From Proteromonas lacertae (taxonomy: Eukaryota > Sar > Bigyra > Opalinata > Proteromonadidae): a stretch of 46,287 nucleotides of DNA. Positions 23,801-34,403 of this stretch are shown here, in pieces. Under the pieces are notes generated by a model. It ran no database searches, was not told where the DNA came from, and was given only the letters and a program-made list of their open reading frames with translations. Each line of letters starts with the position of its first letter. The stretch's first letter is position 1. The DNA lies in assembly GCA_002245135.1 (NCBI GenBank), contig NGBS01000044.1:1-46287 (forward strand). The letters run 5' to 3'. Made by a program: the position numbers and the translations under genes.

Positions 23801-24064
23801 GATTTGATTAATAAGTTAGTTGTATTAGAACCAAGAATGAGATTAGGTTGTACAGATGATGGCAGTATTGATGATATTAAATCACATCCATGGTTTAAAG
23901 ATACTGATTGGAAATCATATGAGAATGATAATATTGGTGATAGTCCATTATTAGCTATTAGTAATAGTTTATATCAGAATTTGATTAACGGAATTGGAGG
24001 AATTGCTTGTCCACTTATACCATCACCTGATAATCCAGATAATGCATGGTGTGAAGGTTTTTAA
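20846..24064 (+). CDS. PP2C phosphatase - two cyclic-nucleotide-binding domains - kinase-like domain fusion
   Basis: 1041 residues, four exons (introns 26, 35 and 32 nt), clean frame. MGNKPGK suggests N-myristoylation. PP2C domain: VFDGHG, NVGDSRAV, then CSDGVFEF and DDITAIVV, so the metal-binding Asp residues are present. Two cNMP-binding folds follow; their phosphate cassettes are FGELALMYGKPRAATV and FGERALLGGKDCERAANV. The last is unusual in its GGKD insert but keeps FGERALL. A PKG-type kinase fold ends the protein, but key residues are gone: no Gly-rich loop (ATSGVS), TLRSM where the VAIK Lys is expected, LFRGID instead of YRDLK, and DFK instead of DFG. CGTAPYMSP and ADIWALGVFIYE remain. 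The layout is that of plant PP2C/PKG fusions; here the phosphatase looks active and the kinase dead. Confidence 0.9.
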
Positions 24065-24232
24065 ATTATCTTTTTTCACAAATATATTAATATTCTATTA
24101 TTATATTGTTATTATTATTTAGGAGAGGCATTTTCTATTATTGTAGTAGTATTAAAAAAAAAGTTATGATAATAATAAAAAATAAAATGATTAAAATTTA
24201 TTGTTTTTGGTTTATTTAAAAGAAAACAATAT

Positions 24233-25056
24233 TTACATATTTTCAATAAACTTCTTTATTCTTTCTACATCAGCAACTTTATAAATATATTCTGTTTCTT
24301 CAGTATTTACTTTACTACTTCCCATAAACAAATCTTTTCTTCTAAAAGTCATTTCACTTTGTTTTATTCCTCTTGCAGAACCGTGTATTTCTTTAACTCC
24401 TGTCTCTGTTATGATTTTGTGAATATTTTCTTCAGTTACACCACCTCCAGGCATTATTATTACTCTATTATTGGCTATTTGAACTAATTTCTTGATTACT
24501 GCTATTCCTTCTTCTGATGATTTCATCTATTTAAATTAACAATTATGTTTATACTGTTCCTGATGTTAATATTCTATCTACACCTAATTCTATACAATCT
24601 TCTACAGCTTTTTCTACATTACTAGACATATCTATAGCCCTATGAAATGTTACACTCATTGGACGTGCTAATTCAATTAATCTTTTTGTTTTCTCTTTAT
24701 TTACTGAACCATCTGGATTTAAACAACCAATTACAACACCACTAGTATTATAAATAATAAAAATTATATACTCAGCACCTGCTAATCTGCATGCACATAT
24801 ATCATTACACATAACTTCAAACTCTAAATCAGAATAATGAAAATCACCACCTCTAGGTCTTATAATTACATTAACTGGTATTTTCAAATGTTTTTTAACA
24901 GCAGCAATCATACCAAAACTTGGTGTTGTTCCTCCATCAACAAGATTATCGCACAACTATTCATGAAATGAAATTTAATACTTCCACTCTTCCAGCTCCT
25001 GCTTTTTCTGCATTTAGTCCAGATTCCAATGAGTCTATACACACTTCTAATAACAT
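24233..25056 (-). CDS. CUTC: CutC family protein
   Basis: TIM-barrel protein linked to copper homeostasis; the exact reaction is unsettled. 246 residues, four exons with introns of 25, 30 and 28 nt, frame exact. It begins MLLEVCIDSLESGLNAEKAG, then LCDNLVDGGTTPS, NVIIRPRGGDFHYS, GVVIGCLNPDGSVN, SVTFHRAIDMS, LTSGT and MPGGGVTEENI, then EIHGSARG. These are the full set of CutC motifs in order. Length is normal for the family. The stop lies 169 bp from the convergent end of the PP2C fusion gene. Confidence 0.95.
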
Positions 25057-25132
25057 TTTAAAATTATGGTTTAACGAAAAAATTAAGAATTTTCAATAAC
25101 CACAAATATTAAAAAAGAATATTAAATAATAA

Positions 25133-27056
25133 TTAAAGCTTTTGTATAGTTACTTTTGTTCTTTCTGAGATTTTGGAAGTTACTTGAGAAACTAGAAGAA
25201 ATAAAAATATATAAAATATACCATCATTCTTTGTTAGTTTGTTTGGATGGATTACAATCTTTGCAAACATACCACCGCTATTACCTTTGACCAAAGAATT
25301 AGAATTGATGATTAATGATCCATTGAAATGATAAACTAATTTATTCAATTTTGAAGATAACAACAACAAATCAGGTTGTGAAGTCATTGTAAGTTCATTA
25401 ATTCTAGTCAATTCAATAGCACTATCCCTACCGCCAGGATATAATGGATAAAAACTATGTTGTAGAATCAATTGTTCAGCTGCTTTACATATACCACTTA
25501 CAGATACTTGATCATTTTTCTTCAGTGAAACAGGAATTAAATCACTTAATATGTCATTCGTACTAATACCAATCTTTACATCGTTTATAGAAAACATACA
25601 TGGGTTTGAAAAGCAATGAAAATTCTCATTATTTTTCAAACCATTTTTAATTGCTTGAGTGAAATCAGGTTGTGGATAAACTCTATCAAAACTAATATCA
25701 TTCAATGAAGGTACTAATATAACTTGAATAGATGTATTATCTAACAATCGAGCAAACTTTGGAAATATAAAATCATTTAAGAATGAATGAACAGTAACAT
25801 ATTCACCATTAATAACAACATGTCCCATCTCAATTAAGTGATTATTTCTATCAATAAATGGACCACTCTATTATTCATATTAAATTAATAATAATTATAA
25901 TAATAAATACAAATATAGCAACATCAGGTTGTGGTTTACTATTTAATATTTCTTCAATATAATTATCCAATGGTTTATAATCTAAATCATCTATTAATGA
26001 ATATGGACCATTAGAATAATAGATTAATAATGGTTCATTATCTAAATTCTGATTATATTCATTAACTTTCTCAACATTGTATAATGTCGGTGTATATAGA
26101 CAATTCACTATATTATTCACTACAAATGATCTTCCATTAGGAGTTGTTCCTTTTGCACAAATAATTTGACCAGGGAATAAATTATAACTCTTTAATGGAG
26201 AAATATCTAATTTCATTTTACATCCACTACTTTCATTTCTACTTCCTTCAATATATATATTATTTGGATTTAATTTTCCATCTTCATTTGTAAAGATTCT
26301 TCCACATATTGTCACTTCTTCTTGGTTTAATTCACCTACTGGAGTAAATTCAATTCCTTGATTTACCCATAAATCATGTCTATATTGTATATATTTATCT
26401 AACTCTTCGGCTCGATCTATCATTGAAGAATACATATATCTGTATAGAGTTAATACTTTATCATTTTGAATTTCACATCTTATTCTATCCAATGAAAAGG
26501 ATGGATTCGGATCTGATAATTCTGGATGATATTGCATTACTATAACACCTGAATCTGTTCTATTTTCATAACCTATTGATGATGGCGAAGCAAATGTTCT
26601 AAATGATTAGTACAAAAAGTAATAATACTCAGGAGATAAATTATGTAATGTTCCTGGACTCATATTTTCAACATCCATTTTCTTTCTTGGGGTTTCCATT
26701 AATGATGTTGTTGATTGTCGTTTTGTAGGTGTTATCAAGGGAGCAGCTTTTGGTTTGGATTTAGTTTTGCTTCTTTCTTTCTCAATTTCCTATTTTACTA
26801 ACAAGAATAATTCATACAGCTTTTAAATATGATTCAAATTCATTAATTGATTCTTTTGATATGCATGAATGAGGATCTGCATTTTTATTAATAGCAAAAG
26901 CTTCCCATGAGTTAATAACCTCTTCAAAGTCAACAGGATATGAATTACATAAACTTTCAACTATTTAATAAATATATACAAATATATGATACACTGACTT
27001 ACATAATCTTGGTCTACTTCAGTAAAGTATTGTTTAATTTCTTCAGAAACTGACAT
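25133..27056 (-). CDS. POLA2: DNA polymerase alpha-primase subunit B
   Basis: Regulatory B subunit that tethers primase-polymerase alpha to the replisome. 584 residues, six exons (introns 38, 28, 30, 43 and 30 nt), frame exact. An N-terminal helical domain (YPVDFEEVINSWEAFAINK) is followed by a Ser/Thr/Lys-rich linker with TPTK and METPRKK, likely CDK sites. The OB fold comes next (EEVTICGRIF, LFPGQIICAKGTTPNGRSF), then the inactive phosphoesterase core (SGPFIDRNNHLIEMG, VILVPSLNDI, VYPQPDF, FSNPCMFSINDVKIGIS, RDSAIEL). The end SERTKVTIQKL matches the family. The ATG is 6 bp from a perfect E2F site, and the 87-bp spacer to PSMB1 must serve both genes. Confidence 0.93.
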
Positions 27057-27062
27057 AAAAAG

Positions 27063-27073
27063 TTTCGCGCCAA
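27063..27073. promoter_or_regulatory. E2F-type site TTTCGCGCCAA at POLA2/PSMB1
   Basis: TTTCGCGCCAA is a perfect E2F/DP consensus and one of very few CG-rich stretches in the window. It lies 6 bp upstream of the POLA2 start codon and 70 bp from the PSMB1 start. DNA polymerase alpha subunits are E2F targets in animals and plants, so the placement makes biological sense. Binding itself is inferred. Confidence 0.65.
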
Positions 27074-27143
27074 TTCAAAAACAGGTTGGGATTTCTTACA
27101 AAGTAAGTTCGAATTCTTCTTCATTTTTTCTTTTTACTTCAAA

Positions 27144-27924
27144 ATGGACCCTTATGTAGATAATGGCGGGTATACTAATTCTTTTTATCTATAACTTAAA
27201 TATTAGAACTGTTGCTGCTATAGCTGGTGATGACTTCGTTGTTTTCGCAACTGAGACAAGATTAGCAGTAGGTTACCAAATTCTTTCAAGAAATGTCCCT
27301 AAAATTCACAAACTAACAGATACGTGCTATATTGGTGCAGGAGGTTGCTTTACTGATATTCAACACCTTCAAAAACTATTAGATGCAAAAATTGATTTGT
27401 ATATTGCTCAATATAATTTTCTAAATTAATATAGATATAAATTAAATACAGGCAAAAATTTATCAACTGAATCAATCGGTCGTTTAGTTCAAACAACCTT
27501 ATACAATCGTAGAATGTTTCCTTTTTACACTTTTAATGTAGTTGCAGGAATGGATCAAGCAGGTAAAGGAGCAGTTTATTCATACGATGCTGTTGGTTGT
27601 ATAGAACGAAATGATTATGTTTGCGAAGGATCTGCTCAAACATTAATCATGCCAGTTTTGGATAATTTAGTATTTTTAATAGATTTTCATATTCCTTAGG
27701 TTGGAAAAAGAAATAGACAAGATCTTCAACAATCGAATATACCAATAACAAAGGAAGAAGCTGTATCAATAATGAAAGAATGCTTTTTGAATGCTGGTGA
27801 AGTATTTTATTCCTTTTTATACATTTTTTAATAGAGAGATATATTTGTAGGTGATTCAGTGATTATCTACACTATTACTAAAGATGGAGCTGTATCTGAA
27901 CAAATGGAATTAAAAAAGGATTAA
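27144..27924 (+). CDS. PSMB1: 20S proteasome subunit beta-6 (PSMB1 type)
   Basis: Non-catalytic beta ring subunit of the 20S core. 214 residues, five exons (introns 37, 36, 30 and 33 nt), frame exact. MDPYVDNGGTVAAIAGDDF matches the beta-6 start (PYVFNGGTILAIAGEDF); the next blocks ATETRLAVGY, KLTDTCYIGAGG, LYNRRMFPFYTFNVVAG, GKGAVYSYDAVGC and the end RDIFVGDSVIIYTITKDG fit beta-6 better than any other subunit. The first intron splits Gly-9 to Thr. It diverges from POLA2 across 87 bp. Confidence 0.93.
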
Positions 27925-28139
27925 TACTTTTGTATTTATTATTATTATTCAATTTTTATATTTGTTGTATTCTTAACTTGAAATATAATCATAAAGCTGA
28001 TATTCAAAGAATGTCTAGTAAGAATTATTTGAAAATGTAAATCATAGTAATTCTGACAAAGAATTACCTTTTTATTATAGCTTTATAAATAAGTCTTTTA
28101 GAATATTATTATTATTATTAAAATATTAAGTGTTTATTT

Positions 28140-29624
28140 ATGATATATAATTCACCATTTTCACCCCAGACTTCGCTTAGTAGACTTAATAATGAGAGAG
28201 TACCACCAGCTGTAAAGCAATCCACATATTTTTCATACAGTAATTATGGTGATCAATCACATCAATATAGAATAAGTCAGAATAATACAAATTATAGTTT
28301 TAATACTGGAGTACCTGTTATTAGTGACTTTAAATATGAATACCCTCCCTCAAATTTGTATACTAGAAGGAATTATACCAATTCAAATCAGAATATGCCG
28401 ATAATTACAAAATCTACTTTTAGTGCAGATCATTGTAAACCTAGTTATTATTATAATAGAGGCGAACTGATTGATCAAAATGAACAACGCAGATCACATA
28501 CAAACTTTTTTAGTGTGAAATCAAATAATATTACACCAACAAGTATAAGATATAATCCACAATATGCTTCCTATTCACAGCCTCCATCTATCCAACCATT
28601 AACATCACAACAACAGCAATGCTATTATCAGCCACCTCAAAATCAACCAAATCAACAGAATTATCAACAATCATATTATCAACACAATCATCCTCCTCCA
28701 CCACAACCACCACCACAACAACAACAACAACACTTTCACCACTATTATACACCTCCTCCTCAAATTGATTATAAGATTAATTATCAACAACCTGAGATTA
28801 TAAAACAACAGTCAAATTCTCAACTGCTTCATATCCAGCAACATATTGAACAGAAACAGCAAACTCAACAAAATAATGTAAAACAAGAGAATGGAATAAT
28901 AATCAAAAATATTCACACTATAAAAGCACAATTAAATAACAATAATGAAATGTCTATAAACCCTGTAATAAAGAAAGAAAGTGAAAAAGAGAATATAAAA
29001 ACGACAATGAATAATGTGATTGATGAGAAAACACTTAAGGAAATGAAAATGAAAGCATTAGCTGAAATAAGACCAATCAAAAGAAATATAGAAAATGAAA
29101 ATATAATAGATACAGAAGTAAAGAAGAAATGTTTAAATGCAAATAGAGAAAATGAAGATTATGCAAGTGAAAAAGAAAGAGAAAAAGAAGATAATAAAAA
29201 TGATCTAAGCAAATTATATAGTACAGAATTACAAATTCATTTATCAACATCAAAATTCAAAGAAATTTCACAAAAATATAATAATAAACCTGAATATGAA
29301 AGAATAGGAAAAATAGTATATGATGAAAATATACAAGAAATAATACGAAATGAATCGAATAGACATAAATATTTACCAAATAGTGATTCTAATACTCCAT
29401 CGTTAAGATCATTGATATACGATTTGAAGAAGAAATTAATTGAAAGAAAAAGTAAAGTTATTGCTTATAAAAAGAAATATAATTCAATGAAAAAGAAACT
29501 TGATTATTGTAGATATGAATTAAATGAATTAAATAATGTAATAGAAGAAAAAGAAGTGAAAATAGTAGAGTTTAAGAGTGATATTGAAGAAATAGAAAAG
29601 ATGTGTGAGAAATTATCAACCTAA
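28140..29624 (+). CDS. Q/P-rich protein with C-terminal coiled coil
   Basis: Not recognised. A single-exon frame of 494 residues. Residues 1-260 are Tyr/Ser/Asn/Gln/Pro-rich, with a short Gln tract and proline runs around residue 180-200, probably disordered and prion-like in composition. The middle is Lys/Glu-rich. Residues 420-494 form a coiled coil (LIYDLKKKLIERKSKVIAYK, LNELNNVIEEKEVKIVEF). Several in-frame Met residues follow the first, but the chosen ATG gives the longest frame and is preceded by an A/T-rich leader. No introns are needed, which is unusual here for 1.5 kb. Similar layout occurs in transcription and RNA-granule scaffolds, but no function is claimed. Confidence 0.6.
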   Translation: MIYNSPFSPQTSLSRLNNERVPPAVKQSTYFSYSNYGDQSHQYRISQNNTNYSFNTGVPVISDFKYEYPPSNLYTRRNYTNSNQNMPIITKSTFSADHCKPSYYYNRGELIDQNEQRRSHTNFFSVKSNNITPTSIRYNPQYASYSQPPSIQPLTSQQQQCYYQPPQNQPNQQNYQQSYYQHNHPPPPQPPPQQQQQHFHHYYTPPPQIDYKINYQQPEIIKQQSNSQLLHIQQHIEQKQQTQQNNVKQENGIIIKNIHTIKAQLNNNNEMSINPVIKKESEKENIKTTMNNVIDEKTLKEMKMKALAEIRPIKRNIENENIIDTEVKKKCLNANRENEDYASEKEREKEDNKNDLSKLYSTELQIHLSTSKFKEISQKYNNKPEYERIGKIVYDENIQEIIRNESNRHKYLPNSDSNTPSLRSLIYDLKKKLIERKSKVIAYKKKYNSMKKKLDYCRYELNELNNVIEEKEVKIVEFKSDIEEIEKMCEKLST

Positions 29625-29727
29625 TTTCTTTTATAATTCTATTTATTTATATATATTTTGCAATAAACAAACAAATATAATTTAAAAATTAAAAAAAAAA
29701 CATTACTTACTATTAAATAATTCTAAA

Positions 29728-30030
29728 TTACTTCTGTTGATCTTTTAACCATCTGGCAACTTTCAAAGCTGATCCAGCAGGAGAAGATGTATTTGATTTT
29801 GAACCTATTGTTCTTAAATTCAAAGAAAAATACGAGCTGACAAAGGAGATATAACTACATTTGGCCTATTGTCTTCAATTTGCTTACTTTCATGATTACC
29901 TTTACCGCAACAAAATTCACAGTCATTACACTCACATTTATCCCAATTGCAGCAATGATCAGGACAACAGCTCATTGTTCGACATTTATCACAGTCAGAC
30001 CTATTGATAGTATTTATTACCACACATACA
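29728..30030 (-). CDS. Cysteine-rich small protein (possible metal binder)
   Basis: Not recognised. The core block CDKCRTMSCCPDHCCNW, then KCECNDCEFCCGKGNH, carries 14 Cys and 2 His in about 35 residues, dense enough for a metallothionein-like or multi-zinc fold. After SPLSA a 29-nt intron (GTATTTTTCT...ACAATAG) joins a tail SSPAGSALKVARWLKDQQK. The start is unclear: the block opens right after a likely 3' splice site (TATCAATAG), and the first exon is short. One reading is ATG TAT GT plus a 23-nt intron. The pattern has no signal peptide. It diverges from the gene at 30179 across about 150 bp. Confidence 0.55.
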
Positions 30031-30178
30031 TTGAAGATCAAGAGTTTCAGATTAAAAAAAAAACTACTGTCAATTTTACGTAAATTACATTTTATAGTTT
30101 TTCTTAAAAATAGACTTATATATAGAATATTTAAATTAGATATTTTGGATTTAAATATAGTGAGTATATAATAATCAA

Positions 30179-31108
30179 ATGAGCGGTATAATATCCATTT
30201 TATTCAATAGATGAAGCAACAACAATTTCAAGAGATCTTTGGTCATTAGTAACATCAAATGGAATTTGTATTGAATTGCATTTAATGAAAATAGGTCCTC
30301 CATGTGGAACTAAAATCAAATTCCCTAATTTAGCTTGTGGAAGAAATAATGCTGGTAGGTGGATATGTAAACAACATCCATACATGGGTGTAGATTTGGC
30401 AAAAAACCAATGGACTATTGTAGATATGGAGTATTACTTTTGTTTAATTATGATGGTATAGATTGTTTGACGTGATGGAAAGACAACGTTTAAGAGATTC
30501 TACTCCAACACGTGGATCTAGTACATCAATGAAATCATCTGATTCTAATCGTAATGAATCAAATAGTTTAGAATCAACAATGAAAACATTAGCTTTAGTA
30601 ACAGATTCAAAAACACAAACAGACGTTATAGCAATGAAAGATGAAGAAGTTGGTGTTTGTCCAGACTATAATGATGAAGGAATACAAGCTGTAGTATTCT
30701 CTAAATCAATACAATCACAAACTGAAGAAGAATTATTAGTCAATACACAACCACGTATTTAATGGAGTTTATTATTATAATAAAATAGCTGAAGTTGAAG
30801 AGGAAGAAGAGGAAGAAGAAGAGGACGAAGATGAAGAAGCTCCAAGTGAAGAAGATTTGAAGAAATACAAAGATTTATCAAAAGAGACATTGATGTTTAT
30901 AGCAGCTGAAGAAGAGATAAAAATAAAGAAATTAATGCAAGATGTGAGAGAATTTAAAGAAATGAAAAGTAAAGGATTTATCACACCTTCCAATTCTCAA
31001 TCTGTTAAACAATTGACAAGGAAAGTTGATAATTTACAGAAAGAATTAAATGGTGCTAATTTATTAATATCAGATTTAAATTCACAAGTATTTATTGCAT
31101 TATATTTT

Positions 31109-31140
<32 letters not shown>

Positions 31141-31970
31141 TTTAGATTACTGATTTGAGAGGAGAATTAGAAAATCAACATATAGATAATGATACTCTAA
31201 ATAAAGCAAATAGAAAATGTCAGACACAATTAAAAGATATTTCTTCACTATTTGATGATGAAATGAAAAAGAAAGAAAGATTAGAAAGAGAAATAATGTC
31301 ATTAGAAGATGAAGATGCAATTGAATATATAAATCCATCACTTTGGAAACCGAAGAGTAAATCTGCTAATGTATAATATATATATTATTAAAATTGTAAT
31401 AGAATGATTGGCATAAACCAAAAGCAGTAGTTCGTAGTTCTAATAAAATACCATTATTATTAGATAGTGTTCATGTTGAAACATTATTAAAGAGTTGGTC
31501 AATATCTTGTCCCTCAGATTATGATGGTTTTAAATCATGGCTATCTAATATTGTAAGTGGAGCTGATATAACAACACTCCCTAAGAATCAAGAACTTACA
31601 AATCTACCAGAAGATATTTTGAATGGTTTTTTGGTGATTATTATACCTTTATTACAACAGAGATCTGATGTTCATGTTGATGTTATGATTAAAGAAAGAC
31701 AAGAAACTGATTTAAGAATATCAATTGATGATAAGATATCATTTTTTATTGATTAATTTTTGATTATTTGTCTTAATTCCCAACTACGTTAGAGTGTTAG
31801 ATACATTTAATACACCAACACCAGATTCAACTGAAATGGATGATGATCCAGGTCTACCAAGTCCAGATGGAGGAATTAAGAAAGAAAGAAAGAAAGAAGT
31901 TGCAACAAGAGGTAAAAGCAGAAGAGGTAGAGCAAAAAGGAGAGTTGTTGTTGTTGATTTAGATAAATAA
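30179..31970 (+). CDS. Acidic coiled-coil protein with a candidate AT-AC intron
   Basis: Not recognised. 519 residues, seven exons; introns 25, 31, 34, 58, 32 and 52 nt add up to an exact frame. The N-terminus (MSD, then LWSLVTSNGICIELHL and CKQHPYMGVDLAKNQW) looks folded. A Ser/Thr-rich stretch, a poly-Glu/Asp run (about residues 195-215) and a coiled coil (LTRKVDNLQKELNGANLL) follow. A second folded part runs from WHKPKAVVRSSNKIPLLLD to VDVMIKERQETDLR. After DDK the frame closes unless the 52-nt segment 31736-31787 (ATATC...AACTAC) is removed; then VRVLDTFNTPTPDSTEMDDD and a very basic tail (RGKSRRGRAKRR) continue to TAA. Role unknown. Confidence 0.6.
31103..31142. repeat. (TTTC)n microsatellite inside an intron
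   Basis: About nine TTTC units form the pyrimidine tract of a 58-nt intron of the gene at 30179, just before its TTTTTAG end. Confidence 0.85.
31736..31787 (+). other. Candidate U12-type AT-AC intron, 52 nt
   Basis: Begins ATATCATTTT (U12 consensus ATATCCTTT, one mismatch) and ends CAACTAC. A branch-like TCTTAAT (31771-31777; consensus TTCCTTAAY) puts its A 11 nt from the end, the spacing typical of minor-spliceosome introns. Removing it joins AAG to GTT in phase 0 and opens 60 further codons; no GT-AG pair does so. The read-through alternative ends eight codons later. Confidence 0.5.
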
Positions 31971-32086
31971 CAAATATATATTAGTTTGAATGTTTTTTTT
32001 ATGAATATGTAACGGATATTTTTCAATTATTTTTAAAACTAAATCATCACTACTGACAGTTATATTAAGATTATTCTTGATATAAA

Positions 32087-33160
32087 ATGGAAGATGGATT
32101 GATTAAAAATAATGAGGATGATGAAACTATAATAAACATAGATATATCAGTATTACCTGAAATCGATGTGAAGTTCTTCATAGAGTGTTATAAATATTTA
32201 GAATGGATTAATTTGACACACATTTTGTCGTTTAGAGTTCTTGATATTACAGATACGAATGTAATAATAGAAATGAAGGAGAAAAGGGATATAGATGTTA
32301 ATAAAGAATTATTTTTAGTTGATATATTAAATATATCACAATTAAGTATAGTAAATAATATTTTGAAACTAAATCCTACTTACAATAAAAGAGAGAATAT
32401 AGAACAAACAATATCTACAGCAAATTATCCAAAAGAATTATGCTCTTGTTTAAATGAGGTGATGTTGAGCTTAGTAAAAGATAATTGTCCAAAGCTTTAC
32501 TTTAAATATATTCATCAAGTTAATTACAAAGATAGTATATAAATAGATATTTATTATAAATAGAAGAGAATATATTATTTGCTTTAGAAGAAGGGAAATT
32601 ATCCTCTTTTTTTGGATATAGATTATCAATGAATATGCATAATATTAATTTAAATATTAAACAACATGAAAATGCATTAGAATACTTTTGTTATTCTATA
32701 AGGTTTGAAAATGTAATAAATCTTACATTAAAGAGTAATATATGTATATTATTCTTTATAGATTGTTCAATTGGAGATGATGAATTGAAATATATTTGTA
32801 ATAATATAAATATGTTTCATTTAATTAAACTGGTTTTGAATCGTATTATTCAATTAATGTAATACATTTAGAAAATCATATAACAAGCAGAGGAGTAATG
32901 GAATTAGCAAATAATTGTTGTAAAATGAAAGTAATTAAAGATCTACAACTTTCATGTATGATATTATATATTTAATTCTATAATTTTCTATAGCAAATAA
33001 GATTGAAACAAATGGTGTTGAGTATCTAAGCAAATATCTGAAATATTGTTTAAAATTAGAAAATCTCACTCTAGAAGACAATCTTATTACAGATACTGCT
33101 ACAATGCAATTTAGAGTATTAGTTAAATACCCTTATAGAAGATTATTTATTAGAATGTGA
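32087..33160 (+). CDS. Leucine-rich-repeat protein, ribonuclease-inhibitor type
   Basis: 316 residues, five exons (introns 29, 27, 29 and 38 nt), frame exact. The N-terminal half (EIDVKFFIECYKYLEWINLT, CSCLNEVMLSLV) is helical and not recognised. The C-terminal half has four or so LRR units of about 28 residues: VINLTLKNCSIGDDELKYIC, LIKLVLNQNHITSRGVMEL, IKDLQLSSNKIETNGVEYL, and LENLTLEDNLITD. This LxLxxNxI form is the RNH1/NLRC kind, which forms a binding horseshoe. No signal peptide or membrane segment, so probably cytosolic. A similar LRR block forms the C-terminus of the gene at 43973, so the window has two members of one family. Confidence 0.7.
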
Positions 33161-33244
33161 TTAATTATTCTATATGTGATTATTGATGAATACACAAATA
33201 AAAAATAACATAAGAAGCAATAAACAAAACTAAAAGAAAGAAAA

Positions 33245-34341
33245 TTAACTATATTGTTCATCAATTTTATCACATTTATTTTGTAATACTTCTAAAGGCT
33301 CTTATAAATAATTCAGGTGCTGGAATTTGACCAACAGATTCTATAGTAAATATATAATGTTCAGGTTCACGAGATAAGTATAATTTTGTCTTTATATGGA
33401 GTTTCTCGAATACATTCACGACACATTGTACAATTAATTGGAAATTTTGCTACTGCCTTTCCAGTGTCTTCAATATCAAATACATTCATTGGACATCTTT
33501 CTTTTAAATCATCAAGCATCTTTTCCTGTAATTGGTTCAGTAAAACTGACTAAAGGCATCATTCTATAAAATGCAGTTGATACAGGTGACCATTTTGCAT
33601 GAGTTATACCAACTCCATTAATTGCATTACATTCTACATTTATCGTTTGTCCTGGAACTAATTTTATTAATAATATATCGTCATAAACAGGTTTAAATGC
33701 ATCTGGACCATATTTTTCAAGCTATTTTTAATAAAAATAGAATTTTGAGAAATTTATACTTGTTTACCTTGAGGAACCCATTTTAAATCTTTTGAGAAAA
33801 CTCTCATATAATTTGGCAAGCCTTTACCTTCTTCAATTGGTAATGTCTCTAAATTTGGACAAGTTACGTTCAATGAAAAAACTAGAGTGTTGTCTTCTGT
33901 AAATTGATCATTTTCTTGTTTATCATTAAATATTTTAGGATCGGCTTTGATTGGAATTAAACCTAATCTATGTGCTAATACTTCATCCTATAATTTCACA
34001 AAATAATAACTAAAATGTTATACTTGCATTACTGAAGTATTATTTAATATGTGTACAGTATCAATTGCTACAGTTGGTACTTCCGATAACAATATTCGTC
34101 TAATTGCGTTAACAATGGCTACATCGATTCCTTGTATATCCATAACAACGTGTTCATCATCCTAAATTATTAAATTACAATCAAATATACTGATTCCAAT
34201 ATTTTAATCTTCATATTGTCATCCAAGTACTTTTTATAATCACCTACTTCCTGAAAAGGAACAAAGGTCTATAATGAATTAGAAAAATGGAAATACTGGT
34301 TCAATAGTTGTGTCTTTGCAACGAATTGGACCTTTACTCAT
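33245..34341 (-). CDS. RPAC1: RNA polymerase I/III subunit AC40, with three single-base frame shifts
   Basis: Alpha-like subunit shared by RNA polymerases I and III. Five exons; introns 28, 29, 36 and 38 nt. Diagnostic blocks: [51 protein letters not shown] region, and [15 protein letters not shown]. After EPITG the frame shifts by +1 (about 33520) into [16 protein letters not shown], again near 33385 into [17 protein letters not shown] and again near 33296 into [18 protein letters not shown], the expected C-terminus. Each shift is one extra base beside a short homopolymer, and the three together restore the original frame. The gene is essential in known eukaryotes, so base-calling errors are the likeliest cause. 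ATG lies 62 bp from the divergent kinesin. Confidence 0.85.
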
Positions 34342-34403
34342 AATGTAAATGAAAAAAATACTTGATTATCTCAAGCCTCGTTATTTTTTATTTTTTATTT
34401 TTC

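Noticed and set aside
30345-30383. Extra intron GTAGGTGG...GGTGTAG in the gene at 30179
   Set aside because: The segment is open, in frame, and the whole-gene codon sum works with it retained.
31736-31794. The same intron read as GT-AG or ending at the nearby TTAG
   Set aside because: No GT donor lies before the in-frame stop in a usable phase, and ending at TTAG puts the next exon out of frame.
33245-34341. Euplotes-type +1 frameshifting at AAA-TAA or antizyme-type at UGA
   Set aside because: Homology places the shifts upstream of the stops ([17 protein letters not shown]), so the stops are consequences, not shift sites.
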